Assembly: GCA_023247085.1 (NCBI GenBank)
Contig: JAHFHC010000009.1
Span: 1 to 28,413 of the forward strand
Length of the DNA: 28,413 nucleotides
Reading direction: 5' to 3'
From: Microcaldota archaeon
GTDB taxonomy: Archaea; Micrarchaeota; Micrarchaeia; Norongarragalinales; UBA8480
The translations under genes and the position numbers were made by a program. Under the pieces are notes generated by a model, which was given only the letters and a program-made list of their open reading frames with translations, was not told the DNA's origin and did no database searches. This document shows, piece by piece, positions 22,852-28,413 of the stretch (positions are counted from its first letter, which is position 1; each line of letters starts with the position of its first letter).

Positions 22852-24260
22852 CGCTTCCAGTGTGGCCTTGGCCCTTGCTTGGTCTTGAACGTATCGCGTG
22901 CAGTAACCGGATAGACAACGGTTTCTTCACCGAAAGTGTAAATCTCGTATTCAAGTGCATTTGTTTCAAAATCACGCACTTCAATTACAGGTCTCGCTAA
23001 GTCACGTTCAGTCATGCCGCTTGGCGTCTTCACGGCAAATTTAAGAGTATAAACTTTGGAAATACTTCCCTTGCTAACGAACACAATCGTGTCAATTATT
23101 TGAGGTATCATTCCGAGTTCAACTTTGCCAATGAAACGCTGGACTGCATCAATTGCTTTAGAAGCATGAACTACACCTACCATTCCAATTCCAGCTAATC
23201 GCAAGTCAGTAAAAGTGATGAAATCCACCGTTTTACGCACTTCATCGTAAACTGTATAATCAGGTCGGACTAGCAAAAGTACATCATTTATTATCGAAGG
23301 GTCTGTTCCAATTGCATATTGAGTGATGTCATCGCCAACTTGTAAATCCCTCGGGCTTTCAACTGTTTTGACAATCTTGTCACAAGCAGCATGATAATCA
23401 GCAAGTGCAGTTGCAAGAGTTGACTTGCCGCTCCCTGGCGGGCCAGCTACTAGTACCCCTTCTGCGCGGTTTGTAAGTGCTTCAAACAACTTCTTTGACA
23501 ACTTATAGTCATGTAAGCCCAACTTTACAATTGGTCGAACGGCAGTTAGTTCAAAAGTGTCTGAAAGCGGTGGACGCGTGCACGTAACACGGTATTCAGC
23601 TGCTTGTATTACAGTTAAACCACTTTGGTCGATTTCAATAAACGAGTTGGGCGACCTACGTGCAAATTCAACGCATTCTTGCGCGATTTTTTCTAATTCT
23701 TTTCGAGTAACTGGAGAGTCACGGATTTCAACTAATTTGAATTCCCCGGGTTTACCTTGTTTTGCACGTGGCGTGATCCCTTCTTTTAAATGAAGTGACA
23801 TTGTGTTTGGCGTAAAGTACTTTGTAAGCGAAAATTCAAGTTTGGTGATCACTGGTTGCAAGTAAAGGACATTAATCCCTTGGGCGCTTGCTACTTCAGA
23901 TTGAACTTTGTCAGTTGTAATCAATTGACCCTTGTGTTCAAAAGCCAATTGGCGTATTTTTGAGTCAATTTCTCCGAATTTTGCACCTTCAATTTCAGAT
24001 GCAGTTGGTCTTTCGCCAACAAATTCAAGGGTAATTGTACCTTGCGCTGCAAGTGAAGTTAATTGACGGAGTTCAGTTAATCCTGAAAACCCAATTTCTT
24101 TACCGCTATTAGCTTGGTATTCTAATTCAGCAACTACGCTATTGTGTACTAATACATGCGGGTGCTTTGCTTCTAAGTTAACTAATTTTTGGGTTATTCG
24201 CCCATCAATCAAAGCACCAGTGTCTGGCACTATGACTATACTATTTTCTATTGTAGACAT
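22848..24260 (-). CDS. PIN-domain/PilT-like ATPase fusion
   Basis: A 470-residue fusion known across archaea: an N-terminal PIN nuclease domain (~8-135) with acidic residues D13 (VPDTGALID), E45 (VVAELEY) and D117 (ITTDK), and a secretion-type ATPase domain (~245-415) with Walker A GPPGSGKST (273-281), Walker B-like TVYDEVRK (336-343) and H365 in VHAS. Family members often carry a C-terminal KH domain and are longer; here the protein ends soon after the ATPase, so the KH domain appears to be missing. A role in RNA processing or quality control is suspected for the family but unproven. An A/T-rich TATA-like region centred ~28 nt upstream (about 24285-24295) suggests a leaderless transcript. 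It is followed by the Mtq2-like gene with a 4-nt overlap. Confidence 0.88.
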   Translation of the reverse strand: MSTIENSIVIVPDTGALIDGRITQKLVNLEAKHPHVLVHNSVVAELEYQANSGKEIGFSGLTELRQLTSLAAQGTITLEFVGERPTASEIEGAKFGEIDSKIRQLAFEHKGQLITTDKVQSEVASAQGINVLYLQPVITKLEFSLTKYFTPNTMSLHLKEGITPRAKQGKPGEFKLVEIRDSPVTRKELEKIAQECVEFARRSPNSFIEIDQSGLTVIQAAEYRVTCTRPPLSDTFELTAVRPIVKLGLHDYKLSKKLFEALTNRAEGVLVAGPPGSGKSTLATALADYHAACDKIVKTVESPRDLQVGDDITQYAIGTDPSIINDVLLLVRPDYTVYDEVRKTVDFITFTDLRLAGIGMVGVVHASKAIDAVQRFIGKVELGMIPQIIDTIVFVSKGSISKVYTLKFAVKTPSGMTERDLARPVIEVRDFETNALEYEIYTFGEETVVYPVTARDTFKTKQGPRPHWKR

Positions 24261-24513
24261 AAATCTAATTCGATTCCTCTAAATTTTTTTATTTTTAAAT
24301 AATTTTACTTTTTTTCACTATAATTTTATTACTGAATTACTGCTTAAAATAAGAAGTCTTTGAGCCTTATAGTAAAATATAAGTAAATTAATAGAAAAAA
24401 GCCAGCCTATAAACGTTTGCATATCAAAAAGAAGCCGGTTTTTAAGAGTTCATGCCGTAAAGCTATTGATTCCCGAGTTTTAACAACAAAATAAGAAAAA
24501 AGTGAAAAAATAA
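24261..24513. other. AT-rich regulatory gap between divergent genes
   Basis: This 253-bp region separates the PIN-ATPase from the multi-HTH gene. It contains an inverted repeat CTTATA-GTAAAA-TATAAG (24366-24383) and a TATA-like GAGTTTTAAC at about 24475-24484 for the rightward gene. No coding frame or structured RNA could be supported. The length suggests a regulated promoter. Confidence 0.4.
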
Positions 24514-25425
24514 ATGCCAGGTGGAAAAAGTAAACTAACAAAAGCACACGGGCTTGTTTTACGCGATTTACTCAAAGGCAGAACTCAAGGTGAAATAGCA
24601 AGAGATGAAAAAGTCGGCGTAACCGGAATTGGAATGCGACTCGCTACAATGAAACCGTTCCTAGATCCAAAAACATTAAAACGAATTGAAGAGGCACGCA
24701 AAGCAAGGCAAAATCAATTAACCGAACAAGATCGCCGCATTTTAGCAAAAACACTTGCAGGAAAATCTGCGGCACAAGTAGCTCAAGAAGAATCACTTGA
24801 TTCAAAAGAAACTGTGCGCAGTGCACTTAGAAAAATTCGAAGAGTAGATCCACAAGCAGCGAAACGCCTTTTTCCTAGACTTACAAGAAAGCACGGCGAT
24901 ATTATTCGACTGCGCTTACAAGGAAAAAATTATACTGAAATTGCTCAAGTGCTTGGTTACAAGAGTAGTCAAGTTGTACGAAATAAATTTCTGGCGTTAT
25001 TGAAATACCTGCATCCAAGAACTGTGGAACGACTGCATGTTGGCGAAAAAATTCCGGCGAATGTTTCTCTAAGGCAAAGGATCGTTGAAGAGTTTTACAG
25101 ACAACTCAATAGACATTTAACCCGAGGCACAATGAATGCAACTGCTCGAGTGTTTGGCAAAGATAGACACATAATTAAGCATCATCTTGGAATGGCTGGA
25201 ATAAATTTCGCTGGCGAAATTCAACGCCAACGATTTAATTTTTTGCTAAGAGTAGCTGAAACAATGCACTTGCCTAATAGAATTGCGCGTCAACAACTTG
25301 GAGTTAGCCAATCACTATTGAATAGGTATCGCAAGCGAGTTGAAGCTGGAGAACACTTGCCTGGACCACTAGAATTAGTTGAAAAACCCGAAGCTCAACA
25401 ATGGTGGGATATGCAAATGCCATAA
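24514..25425 (+). CDS. Multi-helix-turn-helix DNA-binding protein
   Basis: A 303-residue basic protein built from several helix-turn-helix-like units, each with a 'GK/GR-x-x-x-x-IA/VA' pattern: LLKGRTQGEIARDEKVGVTGIG (~19-40), TLAGKSAAQVAQEE (~80-93), RLQGKNYTEIAQVLGYKSSQ (~134-153), a fourth around TMNATARVFGKDRHIIKHHL (206-225), and a fifth around NRIARQQLGVSQSLLNRY (255-272). The units resemble sigma/LuxR/resolvase HTHs. No catalytic domain is present, so it probably binds a long or repeated DNA site as a regulator or architectural protein. The frame stays open after its stop into the next small gene (see that entry). Confidence 0.7.
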   Translation: MPGGKSKLTKAHGLVLRDLLKGRTQGEIARDEKVGVTGIGMRLATMKPFLDPKTLKRIEEARKARQNQLTEQDRRILAKTLAGKSAAQVAQEESLDSKETVRSALRKIRRVDPQAAKRLFPRLTRKHGDIIRLRLQGKNYTEIAQVLGYKSSQVVRNKFLALLKYLHPRTVERLHVGEKIPANVSLRQRIVEEFYRQLNRHLTRGTMNATARVFGKDRHIIKHHLGMAGINFAGEIQRQRFNFLLRVAETMHLPNRIARQQLGVSQSLLNRYRKRVEAGEHLPGPLELVEKPEAQQWWDMQMP

Positions 25426-25494
25426 ATACGAGAAGAAGGCGCAGGACCTGCAAGGATAAATTTATCAGTTAGAAATGAAACAATTCAAAAAGAT

Positions 25495-25719
25495 TTGAAG
25501 TTGTTTGACGACTCCATAAAAGAAGCAGTTCTACAAGCGGCAAAAAATCACACTGACGTGGTTGGAAATCGCGATGAAAAAATAATGAGGGCAAAATTCG
25601 ATAACGCAATTAGGCAAAGGGATAGACTTAGAAAAGCAAAGAAGAGATATATCGAACTCGAAAGAGCGTTTCGTGCTAAATACAGGTTACCCATGCACGA
25701 AGTATTAAATAAAAATTGA
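25495..25719 (+). CDS. Small basic helical protein, function unknown
   Basis: A ~74-residue charged helical protein (QRDRLRKAKKRYIELERAFR) starting at TTG 25495 or TTG 25501, with ATG only at residue 30. It is in the same frame as the multi-HTH gene and the frame is open from that gene's TAA (25423-25425) onwards, so it may instead be a detached C-terminal end. A palindrome GATAAATTTATC (25455-25466) lies between them and could supply a TATA box. No family recognised; start uncertain. Confidence 0.45.
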   Translation: MKLFDDSIKEAVLQAAKNHTDVVGNRDEKIMRAKFDNAIRQRDRLRKAKKRYIELERAFRAKYRLPMHEVLNKN

Positions 25720-25753
25720 AGGTAAAAGGGTTTTTATCTTATACTTGGTTTAC

Positions 25754-25772
25754 TTATTTGCAGAGCAAATAA
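25754..25772. promoter_or_regulatory. Perfect palindromic operator candidate at the XRE gene start
   Basis: TTATTTGC-AGA-GCAAATAA is an inverted repeat with 8-bp perfect arms and a 3-bp spacer. It ends 2 nt before ATG 25774 and lies over the expected transcript start, ~27 nt after a TATA-like TTATAC at 25739-25744. The position suits binding by the dimeric XRE-type protein encoded next, hence autorepression. The palindrome is observed; its function is inferred. Confidence 0.6.
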
Positions 25773-25773
25773 C

Positions 25774-26466
25774 ATGGAACAATTAAAAGTTAAAATTGCA
25801 GGAGAAATTGCACTTTCAGATAATCCAGGCGCAGCGATGAAAAAGTGGCGCGAAGTATTCGGCGTCTCGCAAACTGAACTAGCACAGCATTTGGATATCA
25901 CTCCTTCAACAGTAAGTGACTACGAGGGAAACCGGCGCAAAAGTCCAGGTATACAAGTAGTTAAGCGGTTTATCGACGCATTGTTCACAATTGACTCATT
26001 AAACGGCGGCAAAATAGTTTCTCAGTTTAAAGAAGTCAGTGAAGGCGCAGAATCATATTTTCAAGTGTTTAATTTTCCACGCGAAGTAAGTGGGAAGGAA
26101 TTAGCTAAAGTGCTTGATGCAAAAATAGTTACTGGCGAAGCAAAATTACAGCAAAGTAAAGGCGTGTTCGGGTGCACAATGCTTGACAGCTTAAAAGTGA
26201 TTTTAGAATTACCATACGAAAACTTCGTGAAGGTTTATAGTAACACTTCACAACGCGCGCTTTTGTTTACACGAGTAGAAACTGGGCGTAGCCCAATGGT
26301 TGCAGTGCGCGTAACGCCAATTAAACCAGCGCTCATCATTTTACATGATGTTGATGAAGTTGATAAGCTAGCGGTTAAAATTGCAGAAGCAGAAAAAATA
26401 CCGTTATTAACAACTAAAATGCCGCTAGAAGAAGTAAAGAAGAAGCTAGGAGAGCTAAGCACTTAA
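25774..26466 (+). CDS. XRE-type HTH transcription regulator with C-terminal sensor domain
   Basis: A 230-residue regulator found in similar form in many archaea. The XRE helix-turn-helix is at ~24-60: FGVSQTELAQHLDITPSTVSDYEGNRRKSPG with the recognition helix ITPSTVSDYEG. The remainder (~75-228) is an alpha/beta domain (KVILELPYENFVKVYSN, MVAVRVTPIKPALIILHDV, then IPLLTT) that may bind a small ligand; C134 is the only cysteine. A perfect palindrome touches its start codon, suggesting that it regulates itself. The downstream kinase-like gene begins 27 nt after the stop, with its TATA-like box overlapping the stop codon, so it may be under separate control. Confidence 0.85.
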   Translation: MEQLKVKIAGEIALSDNPGAAMKKWREVFGVSQTELAQHLDITPSTVSDYEGNRRKSPGIQVVKRFIDALFTIDSLNGGKIVSQFKEVSEGAESYFQVFNFPREVSGKELAKVLDAKIVTGEAKLQQSKGVFGCTMLDSLKVILELPYENFVKVYSNTSQRALLFTRVETGRSPMVAVRVTPIKPALIILHDVDEVDKLAVKIAEAEKIPLLTTKMPLEEVKKKLGELST

Positions 26467-26493
26467 AAAAACACGCGTACTTATTTTTACAGT

Positions 26494-27330
26494 ATGTTTA
26501 GAAGCAACCCAAATCTCATTGACCACTTGCGAGGTAAGTACCATCCCTCAAATGCAGTGAAACGAACTGCTGACCGTAGTTTTAGTACGTACACTTTCAA
26601 AGATGGAAGTAAATTAAAAGTAAGGACAAAATTTGAACGTAAGTTATTTTACCCAAAATTGTGGCGGGTGAAGAGATTCATTAGACTATGGAAAGCAGGG
26701 GTTGAACTACCGACTTTTACTAGGGGGGTTAAAACAGCTGCTTATGATATGAGTGGAATCAAGGTTATAACCCGAACAAGCACAAAACCATTTAAAAGAA
26801 ACAGCAAATATGCGCCGGATACAATTGATAAAATAACGAGTATTTTAGGAAGTAGAGTAAGGATTGAACCACCATTATTTGAATTAATTACTAGCGACGG
26901 AAAAAGCTTACTTGGAACAAGAGAGTTACATGGACAAACACTTGAAACGGCATTAATACACGCTGATTTAGAAAGTCAACTTTCTCTAGTAGGACAAGTT
27001 GCAAAGACAATGGCAAAATTGCACGCACGCGGGTTAACGCACGGCCACATGCACGGAAAAAACGTTTTTGTATCCAAAGGCAAACTAATATTGACTGATC
27101 CAAAATACATCCAAGCCATGAAAATTCCAACGCCAGAGCAAGCTGAACACGATGCAAGAAGCGCTGAACTAGCTTTTGACTTTATGCCTATAAGTTCCCA
27201 GATGCCAAACGAAGTACAAATAGATGTGCACCTTGCAACGCACCGCTTATCAGAAAATCATGCGCAACACTTTATAGAACAGTATATACGAGCCTATAGA
27301 AAAGAATATGAAAAAAGAGCTAGAACCTAA
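26494..27330 (+). CDS. Kinase-like protein 3, catalytic Asp replaced (pseudokinase candidate)
   Basis: A 278-residue protein with a kinase-like arrangement, intact in this case. An N-terminal basic segment (~1-80) is followed by an N-lobe-like region (VITRTSTKPFKRN, 91-103), a helix (APDTIDKITSIL), a hinge-like strand region (LFELITSDGKSLLGTREL), and the C-lobe: catalytic-loop equivalent HGHMHGKN (183-190), with His where kinases have the catalytic Asp, and DFG-like LILTDPK (198-204). It aligns with the joined frames at 17573-18639 from about residue 85 on. A CTTAAAAAA box at 26462-26470 lies 28 nt upstream of the ATG, indicating a leaderless transcript. A G6 run occurs at 26723-26728 without disturbing the frame. 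Catalysis is doubtful; nucleotide or partner binding is possible. Confidence 0.7.
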   Translation: MFRSNPNLIDHLRGKYHPSNAVKRTADRSFSTYTFKDGSKLKVRTKFERKLFYPKLWRVKRFIRLWKAGVELPTFTRGVKTAAYDMSGIKVITRTSTKPFKRNSKYAPDTIDKITSILGSRVRIEPPLFELITSDGKSLLGTRELHGQTLETALIHADLESQLSLVGQVAKTMAKLHARGLTHGHMHGKNVFVSKGKLILTDPKYIQAMKIPTPEQAEHDARSAELAFDFMPISSQMPNEVQIDVHLATHRLSENHAQHFIEQYIRAYRKEYEKRART

Positions 27331-27338
27331 GTGCGTAA

Positions 27339-28019
27339 CTATTGAAACCTCAAGCAAAAAGTGTGTCTGTAGAGATCCTTGTTGTTTTTTCTGCCTATTA
27401 GCTTACGCGTGTGCTTAACTTTCTCACACACATCGTGGCTTGCTTGCAATGCCTGCGTTATTCCAGCTACGAACATGTCAAAGCCGGTTTCAACTTCTTC
27501 AACTTTACGCACGTAGCCACCGCGTTCTCCTACTAAACGTTCGATCCTCTTGAGTTTAGCTTTCATTTTTTCAATTGGATAATTTGCATCTTCAGCTGAC
27601 CTGAGTTGAATAATTGAATCGTAGTACCCGCCTTGTTCTCTACTGCAGTCAAAACACTGAGTGGCAATAAACTTTATGAGAATAAGGCGTTGAAGTTCAA
27701 CAACTTGACTGTCAACAATGAGCTTAATCGAAAGTGACGTAAGAAACCCAGTGTGTTGTTGACGTAAGGAAATTGAAGTTAATTGAGGGGAATAATCTGA
27801 CTTGAGTTTTGCAGAAATTACTCCGGATAAAGTCTCTTTATTTTCTTCTATCCAGTCGTGAGCCACTTTTATTCTACCACAAACTGAACACCGCGGAATT
27901 TCAATTACTTCGGGGAGTTCCACTAACTGGAAGTTTTTAGAAAAACAATACTTACAAAAGTTTTTAATAAACTTGTCGCCAGCTTCGGTTTCTCCACACG
28001 AAGGACATCGTTTAGCCAT
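27339..28019 (-). CDS. NMD3-like zinc protein
   Basis: A 226-residue protein related to the N-terminal half of NMD3, the 60S export adaptor of eukaryotes, whose archaeal versions are probably linked to large-subunit biogenesis. It shows paired zinc motifs: RCPSCGE (~4-10), FCKYC (~20-25), RCSVCGR (~44-49) and a later CFDC. The start at ATG 28019 puts the first CxxC at the N-terminus as usual in the family, and GTTAAAAACTCG (minus strand, centre ~28047) lies 28 nt upstream; an ATG at 28088 would add 23 non-conserved residues across that promoter. It is much shorter than typical archaeal NMD3 (~350 residues), so C-terminal domains are probably lost. Confidence 0.82.
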   Translation of the reverse strand: MAKRCPSCGETEAGDKFIKNFCKYCFSKNFQLVELPEVIEIPRCSVCGRIKVAHDWIEENKETLSGVISAKLKSDYSPQLTSISLRQQHTGFLTSLSIKLIVDSQVVELQRLILIKFIATQCFDCSREQGGYYDSIIQLRSAEDANYPIEKMKAKLKRIERLVGERGGYVRKVEEVETGFDMFVAGITQALQASHDVCEKVKHTRKLIGRKNNKDLYRHTFCLRFQ

Positions 28020-28092
28020 ATGAAATCTATAGGTAAGCGGCGAGTTTTTAACCTTTGCCGCACAAATAAATGCACGTAGGGATAACATTCAA

Positions 28093-28302
28093 ATGGAAGA
28101 AAAGGACTTTGAAGAGTGCTTTGAAGAAGTTGCTGCTATTAATTCCGAAATGCGTTTCTTATGTTTAGAGTTAATGAAAATAGCAGGTCAACGTAACATC
28201 TCTTTCGAACAAGTTACGCGTGAGTTCATCGCAAATGCAGGTTCATTAAAAACTGCGCTTGGTCACGCAGAACATGAAGCTACAAAGCCTAAGAAAAGAT
28301 AG
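28093..28302 (+). CDS. Small acidic/helical protein, function unknown
   Basis: A 69-residue helical protein, acidic at the N-terminus (MEEKDFEECFEEV) and basic at the end (TKPKKR), without membrane segments; two cysteines (C9, C24). It is divergent from the NMD3-like gene. ACAAATAAA at 28062-28070 lies ~26 nt before ATG 28093, giving a leaderless start like its neighbours. No family recognised. Confidence 0.6.
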   Translation: MEEKDFEECFEEVAAINSEMRFLCLELMKIAGQRNISFEQVTREFIANAGSLKTALGHAEHEATKPKKR

Positions 28303-28364
28303 CTAACTCACCTGCCATCACACACTTTATATCTAGTGAAAAACTAACTATTCCGAGTACGTTT

Positions 28365-28413
28365 ATGGATATTGACATTGACCAAAAAGCAGTTAATTTG
28401 ACTTACTTTTTTT
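28365..28413 (+). CDS. Possible gene start cut by the right edge
   Basis: ATG 28365 opens a frame (MDIDIDQKAVNLTYFF) that is still open at the window end. A TATA-like CTTTATATC at about 28325-28333 lies ~35 nt upstream. Sixteen codons are too few to identify it. Confidence 0.35.
   Translation, partial: MDIDIDQKAVNLTYFF

Noticed and set aside
28020-28088. N-terminal extension of the NMD3-like protein from ATG 28088
   Set aside because: The extension covers a well-placed TATA box for ATG 28019 and precedes the usual family N-terminus.
1-28413. CRISPR arrays, insertion sequences, integrases or attachment sites
   Set aside because: No regularly spaced repeats, transposase or recombinase motifs were seen; the tRNA gene has no repeated 3' end nearby.

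Overview
The window looks like a fragment of an archaeal chromosome of moderate to low GC, most likely from a small-genome DPANN-type lineage. The archaeal call rests on an ORC1/Cdc6 replication initiator, an archaeal SepF, an NMD3-like zinc protein, a PIN-domain/ATPase fusion of the archaeal MJ1533 type, a TrmJ-type SpoU methyltransferase, an Mtq2-type release-factor methyltransferase, and a tRNA-Asn gene without an encoded CCA end. Many start codons lie about 25-30 nt downstream of a TATA-like box, so leaderless transcripts seem common. The phylum is inferred from gene style (compact genes, cysteine-rich secreted proteins, many orphan proteins) and was not tested.

Layout. 1-486: 5' part of an L-lactate/malate dehydrogenase gene leaving the left edge. 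642-5400: a tight operon for iron-sulfur cluster assembly (HxlR-type regulator, SufC, SufB, SufD, SufS, SufU/IscU), with genes overlapping or 2 nt apart. 5560-6393: an endonuclease IV-like TIM-barrel protein. 6430-9323: two paralogous secreted cysteine-repeat proteins. 9375-12440: a PrxQ/Bcp peroxiredoxin, an orphan gene, a Nudix hydrolase, an alpha/beta hydrolase and an Fe/Mn superoxide dismutase. 12472-14790: orphan genes, tRNA-Asn(GUU) and the first kinase-like protein. 14949-17406: AlkD-like glycosylase, ORC1/Cdc6 and, divergently, SepF. 17573-18639: a second kinase-like gene, split by a frameshift at a run of nine C. 18682-22139: membrane proteins and TrmJ. 22192-24260: Mtq2-like methyltransferase and the PIN-ATPase. 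24514-26466: a multi-HTH DNA-binding protein, a small protein, and an XRE-type regulator with a perfect palindrome at its start. 26494-27330: a third kinase-like protein. 27339-28302: NMD3-like protein and a divergent small gene. A further gene may begin at 28365 and leave the right edge.

Functional themes. Fe-S assembly, two peroxide/superoxide defence enzymes and two base-repair enzymes point to a cell that meets oxygen, while lactate dehydrogenase suggests fermentation. Replication initiation (ORC1) and division (SepF) are neighbours. The most unusual content is a set of three diverged kinase-fold proteins, each lacking the catalytic-loop aspartate but keeping the His, Asn and DFG-type Asp positions. 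One of them carries an N-terminal domain that also occurs in the separate orphan gene at 12472, and its reading frame changes inside a C9 run. This could be a previously undescribed pseudokinase-like family, possibly with switching by homopolymer slippage; a sequencing error is the main alternative for the frameshift.
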